Assembly: GCA_035380245.1 (NCBI GenBank)
Contig: DAOSXA010000002.1
Coordinates: 248,001-312,000, forward strand
Length of the DNA stretch: 64,000 bases
DNA from: Candidatus Zixiibacteriota bacterium
Lineage (GTDB): Bacteria > Zixibacteria > MSB-5A5 > GN15 > FEB-12
Direction of reading: 5' to 3'
Position numbers and translations under genes: made by a program. Below, piece after piece: positions 60,284 through 64,000 of the stretch. How positions within the stretch are numbered: the first letter of the stretch is position 1; each line of letters begins with the position of its first letter. The notes beneath the pieces are model-generated. The model did no database searches and had not been told where the DNA came from. It saw only the letters and a program-made list of their open reading frames with translations.

Positions 60284-61612
60284 TTACTTACTCTTTCCAT
60301 CGACCAGGATTTCTCCCAGCCGCTTGACAGATTCCTCGTGGTCAACCTCTTCCATGATCGCCTGTCGAAACAATCCGTTCAACTCATCCATTTTGGTGAT
60401 CGCTCGATCTATCCGTGGGTTTGATCCTTTGGCGTAGGCTCCGATATTGATCAGGTCTTCAGCCTCGCGATAAACCGACATTATCTCGCGTGCTTCAGCC
60501 GCCAGGGCAGCTTCTTCCGGCTTACTGATATCCTTCATCAATCGTGAGATAGAATCCAGGACATCCACCGCCGGATACTGATTCAACGAAGCCAGACGAC
60601 GCGAAAGAGCAACATGGCCATCGAGAATCGAGCGGACGGCATCGGAGATCGGTTCGTTGAAATCATCTCCTTCCACCAACACCGTATAAAGACCGGTGAT
60701 CGAGCCCTTGTCGTTCAAGCCGGCTCGTTCCAGAAGGTTCGGCAGGAGCGCAAACACCGAGGGTGTATACCCCTTGGTCGTTGGCGGTTCACCAATCGCA
60801 ATGCCGATTTCGCGTTGCGCCATGGCGATTCGCGTCAGGGAATCCATCATCAACATGACGTCCATTCCCAGATCACGGAAGTATTCCGCTATCGTAGTCG
60901 CCAGCATGGCCCCCTTGATTCTTATCAGGGCCGGTTCATCCGAGGTTACCGCGACTACCACCGTATTTTTCATTCCTTCGGGCCCCAGGTCACGCTCGAT
61001 AAACTCGCGCACCTCACGACCGCGCTCACCGATTAAAGCTACCACGTTGACATCGGCGCTCGAACCCCGGGCTATCATCCCCAGTGTGACCGATTTACCC
61101 ACACCGCTGCCGGAGAAGATTCCCATACGCTGACCCTTCCCCACTGTACAGGTCAGATCAATCACCCTGATACCTGTCCTGACCGGTTCTGCGATACGGC
61201 GACGTTTCAACGGTGAAATCGGACGGCCGTTGATCGGTCGAGTCGCTGTCGTGGCAATCGGTCCGTGCCCGTCAATCGGCTGACCGAGCCCGCCTAGAAT
61301 GCGCCCGATCAACTCCTTCCCTACCGGCAGGCGCAGTTGTTCGAAAGTTGAGGTAACGATGGCTCCCGGACTGATGCCGGAAATCGGCCCTAACGGCATC
61401 AGCAAAATGCGATCATCACGAAAACCGACCACTTCAGCCAGCACCCGCGTATCGGAATCGTAGTTTTCTATCTGGCACAGCCGGCCTATCGAAACCGCCG
61501 GTCCCGCCGACTCGATTACCAGCCCAATCACCTGCGTAACCTTACCGAAATGCTTGACCGTGCGAGTATTGGCGATTCGCTCGGAATACATGTCATAGGC
61601 GACATCGATCAT
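60284..61612 (-). CDS. fliI: Flagellar export ATPase FliI
   Basis: Hydrolyses ATP to help export of flagellar subunits. Walker A SGSGVGKS is at 167-174, followed by LIGERGREVREFIERDLG, the Walker B region VMLMMDSLTRIAMAQREIG and PPTTKGYTPSVFALLPNLLERAG. The 442-residue length is typical. The ATG overlaps the fliH stop by 4 bases. Confidence 0.97.
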   Translation of the reverse strand: MIDVAYDMYSERIANTRTVKHFGKVTQVIGLVIESAGPAVSIGRLCQIENYDSDTRVLAEVVGFRDDRILLMPLGPISGISPGAIVTSTFEQLRLPVGKELIGRILGGLGQPIDGHGPIATTATRPINGRPISPLKRRRIAEPVRTGIRVIDLTCTVGKGQRMGIFSGSGVGKSVTLGMIARGSSADVNVVALIGERGREVREFIERDLGPEGMKNTVVVAVTSDEPALIRIKGAMLATTIAEYFRDLGMDVMLMMDSLTRIAMAQREIGIAIGEPPTTKGYTPSVFALLPNLLERAGLNDKGSITGLYTVLVEGDDFNEPISDAVRSILDGHVALSRRLASLNQYPAVDVLDSISRLMKDISKPEEAALAAEAREIMSVYREAEDLINIGAYAKGSNPRIDRAITKMDELNGLFRQAIMEEVDHEESVKRLGEILVDGKSK

Positions 61613-62325
61613 TGTTCCGACTCGCTTCGGCTAATTACTTCTTCGATTACATCCATCTGCGATTCAAGCCGTGCATCCACGTCGCCGGTAGGTGTTTCGA
61701 TGAAACAACCGCCGAACTTCACACGCGGATCAGCCTGGAAGGTAATTTCCTTAATTGTTGCATTCCCCTTGAGGAATTCGTTCAGATGCTGTTCCACCAG
61801 CGGCAGATGGTCGGGATTGACTTTGATTTTGAGACGGCTGCGATCGATAAGAGTGTCGATCACTCCGGATATCATCCCGATAGTGGTTTCGGGATCGACT
61901 TCCACGGCTTCGAACGTCACTTTGCGGCTGATTTGAATTACCAGATCGAAAATCTTCTGCTTGGCTTGTTGGAGCATACTTTCGCGTTGATTCACGGCAG
62001 CTTTGATCGCTGCTTCGAAATTCTGCACCACTTCACCGGATTTGGTCAGTCCCTCACTCTTACCGCGGCTGTAACCGTCCTGATACCCTTCCTCACGTCC
62101 TCTACGGAAGGCTCCATCTCGTTCACTGTCGATAAAACGACTGATCCGTTCGATCTCCTGGATCGGGATCAACTTGGCTCCGTGAATATCGGTGAGCACT
62201 TCGATCTCCGGCAGGATGTGGCGAAGCTGTTGCTCCGCCTTATCCTGACGCGAGAGATTGATCTGACTCTCACCGATCGAAACGCTGCTCTGCGCTTCGA
62301 TAACATGACGCAGTACTCTAGACAA
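61609..62325 (-). CDS. fliH: Flagellar assembly protein FliH (TTG start)
   Basis: Regulator of FliI that tethers it to the C ring. The core contains R-R-G-R-E-E-G-Y-Q-D-G-Y-S-R-G-K-S-E-G, a GxxxG-rich stretch typical of FliH, followed by the helix with AAIKAAVNQRE and a C-terminal domain. The frame reaches back to 62424 inside fliG, but TTG at 62325 has AGAGG at proper distance and overlaps the fliG stop by only 8 bases, giving 238 residues. I prefer this start. Confidence 0.85.
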   Translation of the reverse strand: MSRVLRHVIEAQSSVSIGESQINLSRQDKAEQQLRHILPEIEVLTDIHGAKLIPIQEIERISRFIDSERDGAFRRGREEGYQDGYSRGKSEGLTKSGEVVQNFEAAIKAAVNQRESMLQQAKQKIFDLVIQISRKVTFEAVEVDPETTIGMISGVIDTLIDRSRLKIKVNPDHLPLVEQHLNEFLKGNATIKEITFQADPRVKFGGCFIETPTGDVDARLESQMDVIEEVISRSESEQ

Positions 62326-63328
62326 TGATATCCTCTTTGCCGCCGCGGCCGGAGATGATAATCTGGCCTTCTTCTTCGAGTCGCCTGACGGCTTCGACAA
62401 TTCTTCCCTGGGCCGCTTCGACATCGGACAGACGCGTCGGCCCCATGAACTCCATCTCTTCCTTGATCATGACCGACACACGTTCGGAAACGTTGCTGAA
62501 GATCTTGTCGCGGACCTCTTCGCTGGCCGCCTTGAGCGCCAGTGACAGATCCTTGGTCTCAACCTCCTTAAGCAGACGCTGGACGGAGCGGTCATCGAGA
62601 AGAACGATATCGTCAAAGACGAACATCATATTTTTGATCTCAGCCGCCAGATCGGGGTCTTCCGCTTCGAGCGACTGGAGAATGTTCTTTTCTGCGGAGC
62701 TGTCGATCAGATTGAGGATTTCGGCAATAGCCTTGGCGCCGCCGGAGATCGACATTTCTCCGGTTCCGGTGCGTTCGAAATGTCCTTCCAGGGTTTGTTC
62801 TATCTCGCGTAGAATCTCCGGAGCGATCTTTTCCATAGTCGCCACTCTCAGGGCAACTTCCGACTGCAACTCAGGACTTAATTCGGAAAGAACCGCCGCC
62901 GCATGTTGAGGATTCAGTTGCGTGATGATAAGCGAAATGGTTTGCGGATGCTCGTTTTGCAGGAAACCGGTCAACTGCTTGGCATCGATGTCCTTCAGTA
63001 ATGAGAATCCGGTCGTGGTGATCGATGACTCAAGGCGCTTCATGATCTCCTGCGCCTTGTTCATCCCTACCGCCTTCTCCAGAATCGACTGGGCGAAATC
63101 GACACCACCCTGAGAAATGTACTGCCGAGCCATGAAGATCTGATGACATTCTTCCATCACCTTCTCTTCGATCTCGGGCGGGACATCGCGCAGATTGGCG
63201 ATTTCAACCGTGATCTGTTCCAGGTCGGCTTCCGGCATACCCTGAAGCACCAGCGCCGAGACTTCCGATCCAAACGCCACCAGGGCAACCGCCGCCTTTT
63301 GCAGACTTGTCATGTCTTCATAGTTCAT
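62318..63328 (-). CDS. fliG: Flagellar motor switch protein FliG
   Basis: Part of the C ring that turns ion flow into torque. All three domains are visible: N-terminal FliF-binding (about 1-100), middle domain with NEHPQTISLIITQL (about 127-140), and the C-terminal torque helix with VFDDIVLLDDRSVQRLLKEV and its charged residues. The 336-residue length is standard. It lies 13 bases after fliF. Confidence 0.98.
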   Translation of the reverse strand: MNYEDMTSLQKAAVALVAFGSEVSALVLQGMPEADLEQITVEIANLRDVPPEIEEKVMEECHQIFMARQYISQGGVDFAQSILEKAVGMNKAQEIMKRLESSITTTGFSLLKDIDAKQLTGFLQNEHPQTISLIITQLNPQHAAAVLSELSPELQSEVALRVATMEKIAPEILREIEQTLEGHFERTGTGEMSISGGAKAIAEILNLIDSSAEKNILQSLEAEDPDLAAEIKNMMFVFDDIVLLDDRSVQRLLKEVETKDLSLALKAASEEVRDKIFSNVSERVSVMIKEEMEFMGPTRLSDVEAAQGRIVEAVRRLEEEGQIIISGRGGKEDIIV

Positions 63329-63341
63329 GAATCAAATCTCC

Positions 63342-64000
63342 TCAGTCGGCCATCATGGTCTTGATGACTCGGGCTATTTCCTCAGGCTGCTCCTTGGCCG
63401 CTTCCTGCATACGGTCGACCAATCTCGGCTGCCGTTTTCTCATATCGAATTTGTCTTCTATCGATTCCGCTTCGGTCTGCTCGGCTGACGGTTCCGGCGA
63501 AACTATCGTTCGCGGCGCCTGATTGGCAATACGACCGATACCGGCCCAGAATTTCTTGAGCTTCTTCCTCGCCCAAAGAAGAGCGATGGCCAGCAACAAG
63601 AAATAACCTACCTTGCGGGCAATGTCGTAATAGAACTCGCGGGTGTACATCGAATCGAGCGCCTGACGGTCTTGATCCAGATTTTGACGGTCGAAAGCGA
63701 TGTTGACCATTTCGATCTGGTCATTACGTTCCTGGCTGAATCCCACCGCATTCTTAACGATCGATTGCAGTCGATCCAGTTCCTCGGGCGAACGCGGCTG
63801 GTAAACCATTTCTCCGCTTTCATCCGCAGCCGGCGTATAGACACCGTCGACCAAAACCGCGATGGACATCCGGTCTAGCGTTCCCATCGCGTCGATGACA
63901 TGCTCAACCGTTTTGTTCAACTCGTAATTGGTAATGGTCGTTTCCGACTCGTCCTCCGAAGAACTTTCCTGATCCTCGGGGGCTTTGTCGGAATCGGCGC
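63342..64000 (-). CDS. fliF: Flagellar MS-ring protein FliF, C-terminal part
   Basis: The frame runs out of the window, so only the last 219 residues are seen. The sequence E-T-T-I-T-N-Y-E-L-N-K-T-V-E-H-V, SIAVLVDGVY, the second membrane helix (about FYYDIARKVGYFLLLAIALLW in outline) and the cytoplasmic tail with LVDRMQEAAKEQPEEIARVI, which binds FliG, identify it. An acidic linker (Asp/Glu/Ser-rich) precedes TNYE. It is the first gene seen of the fliF-G-H-I-J operon. Confidence 0.96.
   Translation of the reverse strand, partial: ADSDKAPEDQESSSEDESETTITNYELNKTVEHVIDAMGTLDRMSIAVLVDGVYTPAADESGEMVYQPRSPEELDRLQSIVKNAVGFSQERNDQIEMVNIAFDRQNLDQDRQALDSMYTREFYYDIARKVGYFLLLAIALLWARKKLKKFWAGIGRIANQAPRTIVSPEPSAEQTEAESIEDKFDMRKRQPRLVDRMQEAAKEQPEEIARVIKTMMAD

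Noticed and set aside
62326..62424. Extension of fliH 33 codons into fliG
   Set aside because: It would lie entirely inside the conserved end of fliG, with a Lys/Ser/Ala-rich sequence that is a shadow of fliG; the TTG at 62325 has its own ribosome site.
1..64000. Prophage, insertion sequence or genomic island
   Set aside because: No transposase, integrase, phage gene, att-like duplication or tRNA-linked insertion is seen; gene order is compact and housekeeping in character throughout.

Overview
The window looks like chromosomal DNA of a flagellated, double-membraned bacterium. It carries P- and L-ring genes, a Wza-type exporter, LapAB-like proteins and a PorV-like outer-membrane protein. Several features point to the Fibrobacteres-Chlorobi-Bacteroidetes side of the tree, and candidate phylum Zixibacteria or a close relative is my best guess: a secreted protein ending in two dockerin-like repeats with the pattern DISDxVYLxxYMFxQGPxP, a 31-residue COX24/AURKAIP1-like basic protein beside HU, and a PorV-type barrel fused to TPRs. 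This placement is inference; no rRNA gene is present. Nearly all genes lie on the minus strand, so transcription runs from high to low coordinates. Only the partial TPR gene at the left edge and the dockerin-type gene near 59 kb are on the plus strand.

Layout. 1-675: end of a TPR protein and its terminator. 0.8-3.8 kb: a secreted protein with three repeats, the COX24-like mini-gene, HU and SppA. 3.8-14.1 kb: lytic transglycosylase MltD, then lapA-lapB-SPOR-mutS-mutL-miaA, tightly packed. 14.3-15 kb: a lone secreted protein. 15.2-20.5 kb: an exopolysaccharide operon of exporter, Wzz/GumC protein, TPR protein, tyrosine kinase and NodB deacetylase. 20.6-25.1 kb: a signalling block with a diguanylate cyclase, a STAS protein whose message appears to need a frameshift, and an RsbW-sensor-RsbU fusion. 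25.2-27.1 kb: the PorV-TPR protein. 27.5-38.4 kb: the conserved block tRNA-Val, thrS, infC, rpmI, rplT, pheS, pheT, zapB-like, zapA, rny, ymdB, folD. 38.6-64 kb: a flagellar cluster.

The flagellar genes cover the MS ring and export ATPase (fliF-G-H-I-J), rod and rings (flgF, flgG, flgA, flgH, flgI, flgJ), and hook junction, cap and filament (flgN, flgK, flgL, fliD, fliC, fliS). Regulators are fliW, csrA and a FlgM-like gene, and a large TPR/GT2 glycosyltransferase sits between fliW and fliC. The flagellin gene has a near-consensus sigma-28 promoter and a long leader with a GGA-loop hairpin plus a GGA-type ribosome site, the layout known for CsrA control of flagellin. Sigma-54-like boxes precede flgF, the dockerin-type gene and the PorV-TPR gene.

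Points most worth a second look: the STAS gene with A AAA AAG just before its stop and a 99-codon open -1 frame behind it; the CsrA-FliW-flagellin control region; the glycosyltransferase in the filament cluster; the AUA start of infC; the RsbW-HAMP-RsbU fusion; and possible sharing of motility sigma factors with the exopolysaccharide operon and mltD.
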